A stretch of DNA of 64,000 bases from the NCBI GenBank assembly GCA_028532985.1, contig JANCIK010000008.1, positions 1,922,001 to 1,986,000 of the forward strand. Reading direction: 5' to 3'. Numbering within the stretch: position 1 is the stretch's first letter; the number at the start of each line of letters is the position of its first letter. Shown here in pieces: positions 26,857-39,150 of this stretch. The position numbers and the translations under genes were made by a program. The notes under the pieces were generated by a model. It was not told the origin of the DNA. It was given only the letters and a program-made list of their open reading frames with translations, and did no database searches. The stretch comes from Stropharia rugosoannulata. Taxonomy: Eukaryota > Basidiomycota > Agaricomycetes > Agaricales > Strophariaceae.

Positions 26857-28159
26857 TGAAGGTGTATCACTGGCCTTTGGGCGAACTATAAAAATTAGTG
26901 AGTTGCCCACGCCACTAACCCGTATTTTCTGCGGAATCAGCTCATCAGACTTCCAGGCTTACTTCGCCTGCTGCGTTAATCACGATCACGAAAGCATTTG
27001 CCCTCCTCGTCGCTGGCTTGTCCAGGTCCAGGGGGCTGCGAACGTACATACCACAATCCATCCAAGATTTTGCCCTGCTGCTGGTGAATCACTTCTTTGC
27101 GAACACTCCTCAACCCGAAGGTCTTGGACTTGTTGCAAGCCTAGGTATGTTACCTGATGCAGCTGCGTCGTGCGAGCGGCAAAATCTATCTCTACCGATA
27201 ATACATGTAACACTACGGCACCTTCGATAGCGACTTCTTGTACCGCGGCGACATAATCATTGTTTCGAATTCAACTCAAGTGAATGGATGGGCGCGTTTC
27301 TATTATTGAACTTTATTGCAAAATCCTGGGAGACATCAAAGGTCTTCACAGCTGGCGCCTTGCATTCTATTGTTACCCTTCAGGCGGAGGGAGGCCTGTT
27401 ATTGTCAAACTATACGCATGCAAAAGGTCGGAGAAAACATGCTAAAAATGCGATCACTGACCCATCGATTAATAACATCTGGCTTGAATTGGCCCAAATT
27501 ATACATTTATTTCAAGCCGTCTGCAGTACACATGAGCTGATATGAGATCGTCTTAAGGGTATTTAATTGTCGCCATTGATACGGTGAAAGCTCTAATAAT
27601 AAGTAGTGGAAACATAATCAATGTTGCAAACGGATGTCCGGTTGATGAAATGAAACGGGGGTAGAATTTCCGAATCGTACAACGATGCCCGGTCCAACTG
27701 AATCACACAGTCTGGTGTTCAACGTCAACTGACCTGGTGGTGCTGTATGCCGGATATTGCCTTGAGCAATGCATTATGAACGGCATTTGAACAGTATGTT
27801 TCAAGACAACATAGACTCTTACTGAAATTTTTTTTTGGTTGGAAATTGGTATTTGCCACTCATGGTCTTTACCAAACTCAAGATTTATCATTTGTTAGCG
27901 AATTCGACCATTAAGCGTTCTGAGATATTGACGCTGAGCGCTCACCGCCCTACGCCAGACATACTATCCTGCGCTCCTGACAATCCATGGCTACCATCGG
28001 CAGTGGTACGGCTCGTGGCAAACCGGCTGTGCTGGGTGAGCTGCCACAATGATCTCAGCTACAGTTCCAACCGAATCGTGGTATATGTATGCGCTATTTG
28101 ACAGACAGACTCCTCACGTTCATCAACACACAATACCTTTCTGCATGTCTAAACAGAAA
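26857..28159. other. Intergenic, no gene recognised
   Basis: 1.3 kb between two plus-strand genes. Short open frames near 26986-27230 and 27288-27545 show no recognisable feature. Confidence 0.5.
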
Positions 28160-29539
28160 ATGTCAACTGAAATGTAAGTTCTCCCGAACAGTATGCCATA
28201 TACACGATACTGATTGTGCTTATGAAAAATTATACAGTCCCCTGAAAATCCGAGTTGCAATACGCGACCAATGGGAATCGTCCAGGGCACCAATACGACA
28301 CTCCATTGACGCGCTGACTAAAGCTCTTGGGCAACCCATAACGACTGAAGTCGATTGGTCGGCTCTGTACAGCGCACTAAAGGACGTGTTTCCAGAACCC
28401 AGCACATTTGTACCAGCAATTTACCGGATAGCAGTCGCGTTTTATGGACGCCTTCTGTCCGCGATAGAGAAAGAGAACAATAAGGAGTGGAAGGAGCGCT
28501 TTCTAGAGGATTTTGGGCCAGTAGTGCAGGATCCTGGTCTAGGTTGGAGGCTTCAGATAAAGGTGACAGTGAGTGCTTTTTCAAACGAAACATCTTCCCA
28601 TGGATTTTTGACCCTGATAATAGCTGCATGATAAGAGCGTTTCGCAGCGGCCCAAACTGGTCTGGAATATTGCTGGCAAGACTTTCTATATTAATTTACC
28701 CAAACGGAAACCGGCAGGAAACGCAGTCATCGAAGCTGGATTTGATGAAGACTTGAAGAACTTGTTTGGCAGTCCTCTAAATCTCGAACTGACAGACCCG
28801 TCGACGCCAACAACATCTACAGAAGACACCATAGTGGCACCCTCAACGTCGTCGGCGGTTCCACCTCGATCAGCGGCGTCTGATAAATCGACCACGACGT
28901 TAGGGAAGGAGAAGCCGAACGATGTATCACCGAGCGGCAAGTCTAAAGAACAGTTGAAGCAGAAAACATCGCCAACTGGGAAGCGCACACTGCTGCATCT
29001 TGCTACCCAAGAAGAGAAGAGCGATGCAGTAAAGCCAGAGCCCGAGAAATCGTCTGCTTCGGATGTGTCAACGAGGCCCAGCAGATTGTTCAGGCATATC
29101 AGTCCTTGTGTCCTCATCGTCGACGCCGAAACGGTGCCGTTGCGAGTGCAGTGCAGTCACCAGCCCACATTGGAACATATGGCATCATATTTCAAGAAAT
29201 GGGCGCGTATTGATCCAAATAGCCTCCTAGAAGTACGTGTTCTCTTGCACTGACTCCGGCTAGGCTAACTTCCATATTCTTGTTCAGCAACCTTTGCTAA
29301 AGATAGAGCTAGTCGAGTCTTCTTTCTTTTCCGGGGTATACGATAGCATAACAATAGAGCCGGCATATAATAAGGGAGATCAAAAGCCATTGAATCCGGT
29401 TATGATACTTGGATGCGTTGAGGGTATTTTGGGGTTTAAAGAAGTCTTCACCAACGGAACGCGATGGACATTCAAGCGATATCGAGAAGCTTCGAAAACC
29501 AGCCTACATGACAGAAGCCAGAGATCACAGACGCCCTAG
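28160..29539 (+). CDS. Orphan cytosolic protein
   Basis: The start is placed at ATG 28160 because the tiny exon ATGTCAACTGAAAT joins across a 64-nt intron (28174-28237) in the right phase to give MSTEIPLKIRVAIRDQWESS. Exon 2 is helical and charged (DWSALYSALKDVFPEPSTFV, NNKEWKERFLEDFGPVVQDP). After another intron comes RPKLVWNIAGKTFYINLPKR, a disordered Ser/Thr/Lys-rich linker, then a small folded C-terminal part with CVLIVDAETVPLRVQCSHQP, SYFKKWARIDPNSLLE and, in the last exon, VESSFFSGVYDSITIEPAYN and a TWF-like NGTRWTFKRY end. No family was recognised. The long Ser/Thr linker between two ordered blocks suggests a scaffold, but this is a guess. The stop codon is TAG at 29537-29539. Confidence 0.6.
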
Positions 29540-29597
29540 AATGTACAGTGGATAGCATAACATAATAAACTTAATACCAACAGAGTGGCCCAGGGTA

Positions 29598-29625
29598 TGA
29601 GCAGTGAGCAGTGAGCAGCGAGCAG
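29598..29625. repeat. 7-bp microsatellite (GAGCAGT)x4
   Basis: Four near-perfect tandem units of GAGCAGT just downstream of the orphan gene's stop codon. Confidence 0.7.
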
Positions 29626-30127
29626 GCTGGACAAACCTTACGAAACTTGTGTGATCAGACTTGGAATTGCCCTTTCAATCCCATAGCAAATTTGTGGGCC
29701 TCGATCCTGTAAGACTAGTGTCTAATGTTGAATAATGGCCATTCATCGTCGGTCACAGGCGGAATGACAGCGGTGGTGTGGTCGTGGTATATGAAACAGT
29801 GCGCCATTTATTTGGCAGCCGCGGTTTCGGCCGCGGCGCTTACCAAACGATGAGCAAATACGTATGACACTCTAGTTTCACAAACTCAATTCTATTCCAG
29901 TCAGAACTTGGTCAGAACATTATGAAGCATTTATTATCTCGTCTATATAGCTCGTCATATAGTCGGAGTGCTGCAGATCACCACCGTACCGGATCATATG
30001 CAACGTGTACAGTCACTTTCTAGGTAGCTTCCTTCTCAGCCTCTTTACTATTGCTCCTTCTGACATAAGTGGCGGCGTTATTGACTCTTTGTGTAGTTTG
30101 AAGAGCAGGAGTGGATTATTCATAGAC

Positions 30128-31724
30128 ATGTTTGCACGTGCGAATACGCCATCTCTACCTTGGTTTAAAAGACCAGTGGGACTCGCGATATGCAGACAGT
30201 ACAGTTCCACAACCCGCCCTGGTTCTCACTGCAAACCTTTCCCATCACCCCAGATCACTGACTTTCGAGGAATGTCCACAACAAGGGATACTACAGCACA
30301 ATCTGACATCACGAAGATGAAACTAGAGGCGGATGGGACGTTCAAGCGAGCAGAATCCTCGTTCAGGAATACGATTGAAAGCGGCGGGAAGTTCTCCCCA
30401 GACAAAGGTACGTGTTTATCATGAAACTTTTCTTCAAGCAGCTACATCTAGAATCCCACAGACCGTTACCACCTCTATGTGTCTCTCGCCTGCCGTGAGT
30501 TGCATCGCCTGATCAGTCGTTTCTGCGTCAGTCAACTTACTACGTCTTTCAGCATGGGCGACGAGGACTTTGATAGTTCGGAAGTTAAAGGGGTTAGAAT
30601 CTTTCATCCGTGAGTGTATTGCAACTGTTATCGTGAATGACACCTGAGTTCCCGCAACCTGCCAGCCGTGACCGTTGTTTCTCCCCATATGGGGGCAAGT
30701 GGCTGGCCTTTCGCTTCGGTGGACAAATTTGCGGGCGCAGATGAAGATCCTCTCTATCAATCCGCACATGTCAGGGACTTGTACTTGAAGGCTGACATCA
30801 ACTATAGCGGCAGGTAAGTAGCACCCCGGACTTTCGTGCATTTGTTATCTTCCGACGGCCACGATAACTTACTGTCTCTGATTCTACATCTGCAGATTCA
30901 CTGTCCCCGTTCTTTGGGACAAGAAGCTTCACACCATCGTCAACAACGAGAGTTCAGAGATTATACGCATGTTCAACACCGCATTCAATGAGTTTATTCC
31001 AAAAGAGAAGGCCGCTTTAAACTATTATCCTGAGGAACTCCGCTCTCAGATCGATGAGTTAAACGACCTTATCTATCCTAACATCAACAGTAAGCCTCAC
31101 ACCAACACGTTGACATATTCTCGCTAATGGCCACTTTTGATAGACGGGGTTTACCGATCAGGTTTTGCAACGACGCAGCAGGCGTATGAACTCGCTGTCA
31201 CAGATGTTTTCGCCGCTCTTGACAAGGTCGAAAAGGTTCTCGAAGGAAAGGATTACTTGGTGGGGAATACTCTGACTGAGGCCGATATTCGCCTATGGGT
31301 GACGATTGTACGTTCTTTACCCCTTCCTACCGTCTGTCACGAAGAGGATTTTTACATTTGATTAGATTCGCTTTGACCCGGTGTACGTTGGTCATTTCAA
31401 GTGCAACTTCCGCACTATCCGAGATGGATACCCCGCTATTCATCGGTACGCCTTGTGCTTGTGTATGCCTGTACCCAGCATTTACTTTCTCTTTTTGCAT
31501 CAGGTGGTTACGCAAGCTCTACTGGAACGTTCCAGCCTTCAAGGAGAGTACTAACTTTGAACATATAAAAGTCCACTACTACTGGTCCCACCAGTCTGTG
31601 CGTTCATTTTTTAAAAATCTTTCTTAACATGCCATATGACGTGCTCATGCATTTATATAGATCAACCCCACTCGTATTGTTCCAGTAGGACCTGTCCCCA
31701 ACATCCTTCCTTTGGATGAATGAA
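30128..31724 (+). CDS. ECM4: Glutathionyl-hydroquinone reductase (ECM4/omega-GST like)
   Basis: This enzyme uses glutathione to remove glutathionyl groups from hydroquinones, a step in quinone and aromatic detoxification. The thioredoxin-fold part has the catalytic cysteine in the family signature ACPWA (within [20 protein letters not shown]), followed by [17 protein letters not shown], the cis-Pro strand [20 protein letters not shown] and [14 protein letters not shown]. The helical domain carries [40 protein letters not shown] and [20 protein letters not shown], and ends [19 protein letters not shown]. Introns are short. The core protein would start at [12 protein letters not shown] (30272), but the frame stays open upstream to ATG 30128, adding [20 protein letters not shown] and RQYSSTTR, which looks like a mitochondrial leader. 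I give the longer form; the shorter may coexist. Confidence 0.9.
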
Positions 31725-32622
31725 TGGATGGTTAAGGAGTGCTATTGCCGACTCCCGTCTTGCGCTGATATTACCAATGTATTATTCCACCAGAGCACTT
31801 AACAGAGATACGACTGTACATATTCTGCGCTGTGTTTTGGGCGGCTACCTGAGGTAGATAAATTGACGAAATGCTTTAAATGGGCGCTTGCTTGACATTA
31901 CCAGACATTACCCCACAAATCTATTTATAGATGCCGACGACTCCAGACTCATCTCGTAACCCCACCGAACACCACCGTATAAAACCAAATCAGAGGATAA
32001 GTGATTTACCTACCTAAGTATATAACATATATGGGATGAGAGCTGCTGGAACTATCGATAGTTTATCATCTCGGTTTTTCTGACGTCCACTGACAGGCAG
32101 TCCGGAGTGAAAGACTTCGGAGGTAGGGAGGACGGATAATAAATAAATAGGTGCCTGTCTAGTGTCTCTGCACTGTCATCGACCATGTTAATCGGCCACA
32201 AGGAGCGTCGCTTACGAGTTTGAGTGTGATATATTGCGCGGTCAGCGTAGCGAGACAGTGGATTCAAAGCGATTAATTTAAGGCGAGTACAGCAGCACAT
32301 CTTTATTTGCGGAATCTGATGGAAAGGTGCGGCAAATCAACTTAAGATGATCTCCTGCATCCGAGGTGTGGCAAGCAAGCCCTGTAGGCCTGATCAGCAA
32401 TGGGATATATGAAAGACCTGAATTAGCCTAATTCTAGCCAGTGCAGTACGAGCGATTCCACGTCTTGTAGTTTCTTTTAACATGCCACATTTTTTGTCGC
32501 GTCCTGTTGTCAGATGTCATAATATGGTCTTAAAAATACACACACATAAGTAAAGTCCTACTGAATACCGTCCCTGAAGAGCCTGAAATCACCGACGTGC
32601 ATAGAAATAGAGGCATTATCGA
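31725..32622. other. Intergenic between convergent genes
   Basis: About 900 bp between the convergent 3' ends of the reductase and the surface glycoprotein. No feature was recognised. Confidence 0.5.
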
Positions 32623-34245
32623 TCAGAGGAGATAATTCGTACACAAGATCAAGCTGATGATCGAAATAATACCAACGCTTAAGCTCTCCGGCCTCAAAGG
32701 AGCTGCAACGGCCGAAGAAGGAATGGTCGAACTAGAAGTCGTGGGAGTGGCGCTGGTAGACGAGTTGCTGCCCTCCGAGGACGGTGCGGAAGTAGGTGGG
32801 GGTGAGGAAGGCGTAGTCATCGTCCCTGTGGTTAATGGGATTGACTGTGATGAAGTAACACTAGGCGAGGCTGATAACGGGGAACTATTACCTGATGTGC
32901 TGGATGTCTGGCTAGAAGATGGCGCAGTGGTTGGAGATGGCGTACCACTGGCACTAACAGGGCTGGTGGGGGTGGTTGTGCCAGAACTACTAGATGAACT
33001 GGGTATAGGGATGGGTGGGATGGTCTGTGTAACAGCCAGTCCGTTCCCTATAGTAGGGATGACTGTGCATTGGGAAGATGAAGGGGCGGGATGTGCAGCT
33101 GGTGTACTGGGTTGGCCTTGGAAAAATGTCGAAGTGCCATAGACACCCATAGGCTAACCACAAATTTTAATCAAAAATACAGGTATGTCACAAACCACTT
33201 ACCTCGCCGCTGTCTGCATCGCAATGAGTAAACGAAGCACTGTAGTCTCCCGGCATGTTCCACTGGCAGCCCATTACATCGTATATGTGTTGGCAGAATG
33301 TGGCGGCGTTGGGACCGGGCTTGCACGCGCGGAAGCAGAATTCGCTGTCTGACATGAAGTTCTTCCAGGAACATTTTATTTAGGAGATTTCATACAGAAA
33401 AAGGAGTCAACTTACTGTCCATTCTTGAATCTGCTCCAGCTGGCCAAAGGCAGACGAAAATACAAGAGCCCCGATCGGATTACCTTTCAGTTAACTTGAT
33501 TAAACCTTCCGGTATTTTTGCAAAGGCGAAAAATCGCGTACCATTACCGTCTGCACCATGAGGGTCTAACTGTACTAAGGTTTTTACGTATTCTCCAGCA
33601 AAAGTCTTAAGCACATACCTCACCCTGGGAGTCGTTTATGTGATTATTCCTCCAACTCTAGTTCAAAAAGTAGAAACACGCACCCCCTCATCCCCGGAAG
33701 GTATGTTCAGCATGGTTAATTGCCCGATGCCTATCTCAAGGATTAGAGTACAGTTTAGCTTGAAAACGTCATATCATACCCGTTATCTGGACAAAATCTG
33801 GGGTTTGCACGAAGTGTGCACCCGTAATGGTTCCGTTCGGGATCAGTCGAGCACCGGTGCCAGTCTATCTCACTTGATGAGAACTCCAAGGATTAAAAGA
33901 TACTCCGAAGGTAATAACGTACTCTGATACACCATGCCACTTCAATTCTCTGCATTTAGGTTGTTAGTGTGTAATAAGTCTAAAAGATTGTTGAACATAC
34001 TTCGGTGTTTCCTATAGTAGACTGAGGTCCAGGTTCAGGTGGAGCGTAAAGGCAGAAGTCGGTTAAGGAGTTAACTAAGTATTAAATTGGTAACGTCTAT
34101 TGGTCATGGTATTTATTGAGTTACCAAAAGCCACTCGGCAGTCTGAGGTTGGGCTTGAACCCGTGCCACATTGCCCTTGCCCATAAGCGAAATTGAAGAA
34201 AGAGAGGCTCGGAGCCAGCAGGAAAAACTGGTATAAACTAATCAT
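32623..34245 (-). CDS. Macrofage-activating-glycoprotein-like GPI surface protein
   Basis: This belongs to a basidiomycete family of secreted, Cys-bearing glycoproteins with a Ser/Thr stalk. About nine exons join in frame. The signal peptide MISLYQFFLLAPSLSFFNFA is followed by QCGTGSSPTSDCRVAF, then VNSLTDFCLYAPPEPG, EVAWCIRTGTGARLIPNGTI, TGAHFVQTPDFVQITG, IGIGQLTMLNIPSGDEGG, LDPHGADGN, PIGALVFSSAFGQLEQIQEW, SEFCFRACKPGPNAATFCQH and YDVMGCQWNMPGDYSASFTH. The last large exon encodes PMGVYGTSTFFQGQP, about 120 residues of Ser/Thr/Pro-rich stalk, and a hydrophobic C-terminus SVGIISIISLILCTNYLL that fits a GPI-anchor signal. The total is about 385 residues. It is likely a cell-wall or plasma-membrane surface protein; biochemical role unknown. 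Confidence 0.85.
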
Positions 34246-36015
34246 CAGCGGAGTGGAACCTTCCTAAAGTTTTACTAAGTGTGTTGGAGATGGTTGGAGC
34301 CTCGAGCGCTGAACACTTGCTGACCTCCGATGGTGGACGAGACTACCAGAAGAGAGGAAAGGATTGTCTGAAAGATATCCGGTATTTCAGCTTGATTAAA
34401 CATCTATGATCCTGTAAGCATTCAATTTGAGCGGAACTTGGAAGCTCTACCCACCACTGTGACCAGACCAACGTCGTCCGCATATCATGATATGCGTCAG
34501 CTGGCATGAAATTTATATTTGAACTGTGTACCATGTGCCTCCATGCCAAGATTGTGTACAGTTGTCTGACAGGATTATTCAAGTGCAAAGTCAGGAGGGC
34601 ACCCAGGCTCAGTGTTATGTTCGATTTTCCAGACTTAGGACATGTTCTGATATCATACTAGAGTGGCAGTTGAGAGGAGTGGGGGTTAGAACCAAGTTGG
34701 AGCGCATCAGTACTTTCGGCAATGCCCGATTTGCCAGAACAACCCTCTTTTCTTCTGAAACGTTCACGTCTGCCGAACCCGAAATGTACTATACTGGCTA
34801 CCCTGCGCGTATAATATTTCTTCGTCCTCTATTTTGACTTACGCCCAGGCCGTACATGATCCCGAGAAACCTGAATGTCACGATAATCTTCGAAAGACTC
34901 ATGTTTCTACGTCATAAACCCGCTGCTACCGTATACTTCCTTGTCCAACAGACCGATATTCTCCGCAAAAGCAACGACAATGTGGATGAGCCATTTACCG
35001 CACTCGTGTATTGGTCTTACAAAAGAAGACAAATTGGACCAACACGTTGTGTGCAAAGGGGAAGAAGCCAGATCATTGGCGTTTCCGACTCCATCGTTCG
35101 GTTCATTCCACGAATGCATTTAGGTCGTTCATCTCATTCATTCTGTCGTTCCGCTCAACTTTTTGATCATCTGGAAGACGTTAAGAACTACAGTCAAAAG
35201 ATGGACGATTCTTCTCAGTCTCAGTTTAAGGAGTTCGCGCCACTATTGTATACGGTATATCCTTGACGCATACTTTAAGGTTCTTCTCATAGTCACTCGA
35301 CGCCTAGAATATGTTTAAGGTTTTACAGGAAACTTCAGTGAGGTAATTCCCTTGATCCACTTCGGATTTCCCAACACGAGACGGACTAGGAGAATGATCT
35401 TAGGTCTACATCAGGAGTCCACATGCTCTTTGACTTTGTTCTCAAGCTGTTTTCCAACGACACGGTCAGGGATACAAGCTTGAAGCATGTAGCCTAAATC
35501 AAGACAAACTGTGCTTTTACAATGACACGTTAAGTCCGTTATTCTCGGTTGACTGTCAGCCTTTTTGCTTCTACTACATCTACTCTACAATTTAATTTTT
35601 AGCATGTAACACCGTGGCTTTTGTCGAGTTGACACTGCACCGAGGCAATATCAAGCATATTTCCAGTCAAAACCCTACCATTGCCGTAATACACCCATGG
35701 TAATCTTCGTTAGCGAGATCCGTGCCACGGAGGACTCTTACGATGTCAAGTGAATCCCCCGCGCAAACCTATGTACATATTATGCCGGTGGATACAGGGC
35801 TGGGAACACACAAAAAGGGTATTCACTGTCGAATCCTGTGCATCATGATGCGTGCTTATTCAACCTGCTTCATATAACGGCGTTGCCTATTGGTCCGGCT
35901 AGTGACCCCAGCTGGCCCAAACGGGCTACGATCTACCCAGTTTCGTTTGGAATCTCGCCTCTAACCATACATATAAAGATGCACCCGGGTCTTGAATGCG
36001 CTCTCAATGTTACAC
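34246..36015. other. Intergenic with unassigned open frames
   Basis: 1.8 kb between divergent genes. Open frames exist at 34526-35266 (plus) and 34907-35119 (minus; includes IHECGKWLIHIVVAFAENIG). None shows a recognisable domain or a convincing exon join. Relics of a gene are possible. Confidence 0.4.
35972..35977 (+). promoter_or_regulatory. TATA box of the P450 gene
   Basis: TATAAA lies 44 nt upstream of the P450 start codon, in the context CATATAAAGATG. Confidence 0.4.
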
Positions 36016-37908
36016 ATGTCGGGCATCACACTCCCCAGCTTTGACCTGCCGACGATAGCTTTGCTGCTATCCTCAGCGTTCGCTCTCGTCCACCTCGTAC
36101 CATACTTCCTCGATCCCCATGGCCTGCGCAAGTATCCCGGCCCATTCATAGCCAAGTTCTCTGACATCTGGCTCGGCCTCGTATCAAAGAACGGGCATCG
36201 GTCAGAAGTGATACATGCCATACATCAGAAATACGGTCCGTATTCGCATAGTCGGTGTTGCTCCGTGTCTAACATTGACTGCTCTTGACATGTAGGACCT
36301 ATTGTTCGCATTGCTCCTAACCATGTATCAGTCACTGACCCGGATGCCCTTTCCGTAATCTATGGTCACGGAAATGGGGCGCTCAAATCAGAATTCTATG
36401 ACGCCTTCGTGTCGATCGCGCGGGGCGTGTTCAACACCCGGGATCGTCATGAACATTCTCGCAAGCGCAAGATTGTTGCCCACGTCTTTTCACAAAAAAA
36501 TGTAGTGCAGTTCGAACCACATATCCGGTCTTATGTCGCCAACTTGATTGGGCAGTGGGATCGCCTTCACGCACTCGCGCTCAAGGGAGACTCGGGTCAA
36601 GAAGGCGAGGGTTGGCACGGTCGTGATGGGCGGCTGTGGTTGGATTGTCTACCATGTACGTCTCCTCCATGACTTCTGCAGAACATATGTTCAATGCGAA
36701 AACACTACCAGGGGCAAACTACCTTGCATTCGACATCATCGGTGACCTTGCATTTGGTGCTCCCTTCGGCATGATTGGGGCGGGGCGGGATTTGGCTGTA
36801 GTACCCCGGAACCAAGAGGATGCTATGAATAATTACGGCACAAAGGAGGAAGTCGACGTCATCGAAATCCCGGCCATAAAGATATTGAATGGTAGAGGAG
36901 AGTTCTCCATGTCCATGGGCGTATTGCCGCTTTCATGGCGCCCGTTCGTTCGTCATCTTCCGTGGTACAACAAGGGCCAAAAGGATGTCAAGTCGTTGGC
37001 CGGCATTGCCATAATGGCAGTCGCAAAGCGCCTCGGAAAGCCCACAGACAGGGTCGATCTTCTGAGTAAACTTCAGGACGCACGCGACGGAGAAGGCAAT
37101 TTAATGAGCCGGCAGGAACTCACAGCCGAAGCCTTGACGCTCCTAATTGCTGGCTCCGATACAACATCGAAGTAAGTTGACAATGCCTTTCCAAGTCTGC
37201 TCTTACAAACTAATTGCATTAGCTCGACCTGCGCAATTATCTACTACCTCGCGCGTAACCGCTATGCGCAGGATAAACTGCACAAAGAGCTCGATGAGCA
37301 GCTAGGTTCGGAAGACGAGTTGACAACGAATGGACAACAAGTGAAACGCCTGCTTTACCTGGACGCTTGCATAAACGAGGCTTTGCGACTCCATTCTACG
37401 TCTGCCCTGGGACTCCCTCGCGTGGCACCTGAAGGTGGCCTCACAGTTGTGGACCAGGTCTTTCCGGAGGGAACTGTTTTGAGCGTCCCGAGCTTTACTA
37501 TCCACCGGGACAAGGCTATCTGGGGCGACGATGTCGAAGATTTCCGTCCCGAGCGCTGGTTCGAACGTGACCAAGCAGACATTCAAAAGACTTTCAACCC
37601 CTTCTCTTACGGACCTAGGTACGTTCCCAACACTCAGCACAAACAATCGAGAGACGCGTGCTGACGTATTTCACAGGGCTTGTGTGGGACGGAACTTGGC
37701 TTTCCTTGAGCTCCAGATTATCGTCTCATCGTTGTTGCGTCGGTATGACTTTGTGCTTGAATCTGAAAATCAAACGGTGAGCTCATCTTGCCATAACAAC
37801 GTTCATGAACGTCTATATTAAATTGGGGTTCTTTAGCTGGAGACAAGGGAAGGTTTCCTTCGCAAACCACTTGGATGCAGAGTTGGAATCAAGCGACGGG
37901 ATTTGTAA
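36016..37908 (+). CDS. Cytochrome P450, CYP53-like (benzoate 4-monooxygenase family)
   Basis: This is a microsomal P450 of the CYP53 type, whose characterised members hydroxylate benzoate at the para position. From MSGITLPSFDLPTIALLLSS, which includes the ER membrane anchor, it runs through DPHGLRKYPGPFIAKFSDIW, GNGALKSEFYDAFVSIARGV, FNTRDRHEHSRKRKIVAHVF, WANYLAFDIIGDLAFGAPFG and PLSWRPFVRHLPWYNKG. The I-helix oxygen-binding motif is TLLIAGSDTTSNS, the K-helix ExxR is INEALRLHS, the PERF-type motif is FRPERWFERD, and the haem-binding loop is FNPFSYGPRACVGRNLA with the ligand cysteine. The end LETREGFLRKPLGCRVGIKR is family-typical. Five introns of 50-65 nt are placed, and the product is about 530 residues. 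The frame is intact and all catalytic motifs are present. The exact substrate is inferred from family. Confidence 0.92.
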
Positions 37909-38300
37909 AAGGATTGGCAATAAACCCCATTGTACGAACATTCGATGTCTTTGTAACTTGGTTGCTGAGCAGCAGATCGTTACTCCTCCTGTACTATGTA
38001 TTCTCATTTAATTGCATCATGTCTTTCATATAACTTATAAACATCGGAACACGCCTTAAATCGTATATGCAGCTCGTTTGTGATCCCGACTGCGGGACAT
38101 GGGAACATCCCTGTTCTATCTACAAAAATCCCTCACCGAGGAAACCCACTCCCACGACATGGGTTTAATTATAGTTCGTGAAGGCCTTACTAGATGCTAA
38201 AGGGCATGGCAATTGATAATCCCGCTGTTGATGTTCACACTGATCTATATGTAGTGAGGACTGCTTTTCGAGCACCCCCACCCACTCTGCGCTGCCACCC
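37909..38300. other. Intergenic downstream of the P450
   Basis: 392 bp between two plus-strand genes; nothing recognised. Confidence 0.5.
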
Positions 38301-39150
38301 ATGGCGATGCAGTCTTCAAGCTCGACAACCACAGCCAATCCGACTCCGTCTAAAACCCATGACACCAACGACCATGATAATAACACATTCTCCCCAGCTG
38401 GCTCACCACCTCTCATCCTGGCTTTCCTGGCTATAGGTCTCTTCAGCGGGGCGATGATTATTGTGTTTGGATGGCGGAGGGTGTTTGGGCCCAGACGGAC
38501 CGTCACAGACGTCCTGACGAGGAGGGATTCCCCGGAGCGTAAACCGACCTTCGTGCTCCCCGCAAAGCCAAAGTTGTGGAACCTATGGGACGCGGACGAG
38601 CTTACATGGCAACAGATTTCCACTGGATCCCCAACAGGTGTACAGCAAGGCCCCGTGCGTGACTGGGCAAAGCTGATGGTGAGTGCCAAGAGCATGTCAT
38701 ACCAAGCATTTCTCATTAGACGCCCGTGCTGCGGTATACAATGTCCTGTTCCAGCCACTGTCAGCCAAAGTCCTAGGAGAAACCAATGAGATAGAAGAAA
38801 CAGCGTCAGCGAGGACCCCATCGACAGGTGTGCCCGACGAGCAAGGACGGGATCACCGAAGAGAGACTCTATCCAGACTTAACAGCCTGGTCGTCATCGT
38901 GCGGCGACTTTGGCAGCCGCGTCGCGGAAATACGTCTCCAGTCAAAGCTCTGCCAGCGCCACAACAGCAGGATGAACCAGCCATGCCGAAAAAACTGCAA
39001 GTTGCAGTCGTAATCACCCTCCCGGATGCGCAGTATCCTATTTATTCGAGGGAACGGACAGCTTATGGATACCCCGAAGACAAGAAACTCCGGAAGAGGA
39101 AGGAACTTCCTGAGTTTTCTATTGGACTTCAGGACCTTGATTGGGAATAA
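38301..39150 (+). CDS. Single-pass membrane protein, same orphan family (copy 2)
   Basis: Exon 1 (38301-38678) has a Ser/Thr-rich N-terminus with SKTHDTNDHDNNTF, one transmembrane helix LILAFLAIGLFSGAMIIVFG and a basic flank (WRRVFGPRRTVTDVLTRRD). A Trp-rich segment KLWNLWDADELTWQQI and RDWAKLM follow. A phase-0 intron (38679-38754) precedes an exon that begins exactly PLSAKVLGETNE, as in the gene at 16076-16866. The tail is hydrophilic with a basic stretch (RRLWQPRRGNTSP) and ends QVAVVITLPDAQYPIYSRER then GLQDLDWE; the VAVVITLP block matches the VATIP block of the other copy in position. About 257 residues. Function is unknown; a type I-like orientation is inferred from the positive-inside rule. 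Confidence 0.75.
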
